Shown: positions 5,393 to 5,503 of the stretch, in pieces
How positions within the stretch are numbered: position 1 is the first letter of the stretch
Layout: each line of letters starts with the position of its first letter
Assembly (NCBI GenBank): GCA_007131535.1
Contig: SLQI01000042.1
Span: 1-5,503, forward strand
Direction of reading: 5' to 3'
DNA length: 5,503 nucleotides
Origin: Balneolales bacterium
GTDB taxonomy: Bacteria; Bacteroidota; Rhodothermia; Balneolales; Natronogracilivirgulaceae
Position numbers and translations under genes: made by a program
Notes under the pieces: generated by a model
Seen by the model: the letters and a program-made list of their open reading frames with translations, nothing else
The model's database searches: none
What the model was told of the DNA's origin: nothing

Positions 5393-5503
5393 GCCGGCTG
5401 TCGGAGGAAGGAAACCAATGCCACCAGCTCCACAACCCGATAACTAAACCAATCCCCCAACAGCAATCCTACGGCTGTCGGCTTCAAACCACCGGCAACT
5501 TCG
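5393..5503. repeat. 111-bp exact direct repeat, copy 2 (runs off the edge)
   Basis: Identical to 5158-5268. The true right boundary is outside the window, so the repeat may be longer and the locus may be an array of 235-bp units. On the minus strand a frame is open from the edge to TGA at 5322-5320, but it lies largely in repeat sequence and is not supported as a gene. Confidence 0.9.

Noticed and set aside
5148..5444. A 99-codon frame left open directly after, and in frame with, the SDR stop codon
   Set aside because: Its only in-frame ATG lies nine codons before the next stop. The composition is Pro/Gln-rich repeat sequence, and the SDR already ends at the normal family C-terminus, so read-through is not supported.
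5158..5503. Integron gene-cassette (attC) array
   Set aside because: No RYYYAAC/GTTRRRY core pairs at the repeat ends, and no cassette gene or integrase is visible.

Overview
This window looks like chromosomal DNA from a free-living Gram-negative bacterium. The evidence is three proteins with lipoprotein signal peptides (two short, one with an OmpA-like peptidoglycan-binding domain), balanced base composition, compact genes and repeat-rich spacers. The chitobiase-type N-terminus, the DUF4398/OmpA lipoprotein pair and the repeats suggest the Bacteroidota/Balneolota/Rhodothermota group. That placement is an inference from gene style and cannot be proven here.

Layout, left to right. (1) Positions 1-442, minus strand: the first 147 codons of a lipoprotein whose mature part resembles the N-terminal CHB_HEX domain of GH20 beta-N-acetylhexosaminidases; the rest lies off the left edge. 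(2) Positions 443-729: a divergent spacer holding two tandem copies of a ~21-bp repeat motif. (3) Positions 730-2400, plus strand: a membrane-anchored alpha/beta-hydrolase (Abhydrolase_9 type), probably starting at TTG. (4) Positions 2401-2562: a short spacer between convergent genes, almost filled by an imperfect palindromic repeat element whose ends carry the same motif seen in (2). (5) Positions 3822-2563, minus strand: a two-gene operon coding for a small DUF4398 lipoprotein, then an OmpA-family lipoprotein with a long alpha-helical stalk. (6) Positions 3823-4427: a 605-bp spacer dominated by two tandem copies (95% identical) of a 155-bp unit with inverted-repeat ends. (7) Positions 4428-5147, plus strand: a short-chain dehydrogenase/reductase in which the usual catalytic serine appears to be alanine. 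(8) Positions 5148-5503: non-coding DNA with a 111-bp segment repeated exactly at a 235-bp offset and running off the right edge.

The proteins are recognisable envelope and metabolic housekeeping types: extracytoplasmic sugar hydrolysis, a membrane hydrolase, peptidoglycan tethering and a cytosolic oxidoreductase. Apart from the two-lipoprotein operon, nothing shows they act in one pathway. What is not explained by genes is the repeat content: three unrelated repeat families sit in four spacers, each with palindromic or tandem structure. I see no CRISPR array, tRNA, rRNA, transposase, toxin-antitoxin pair or defence system, and no convincing new biological system. The repeat families are the best targets for follow-up.
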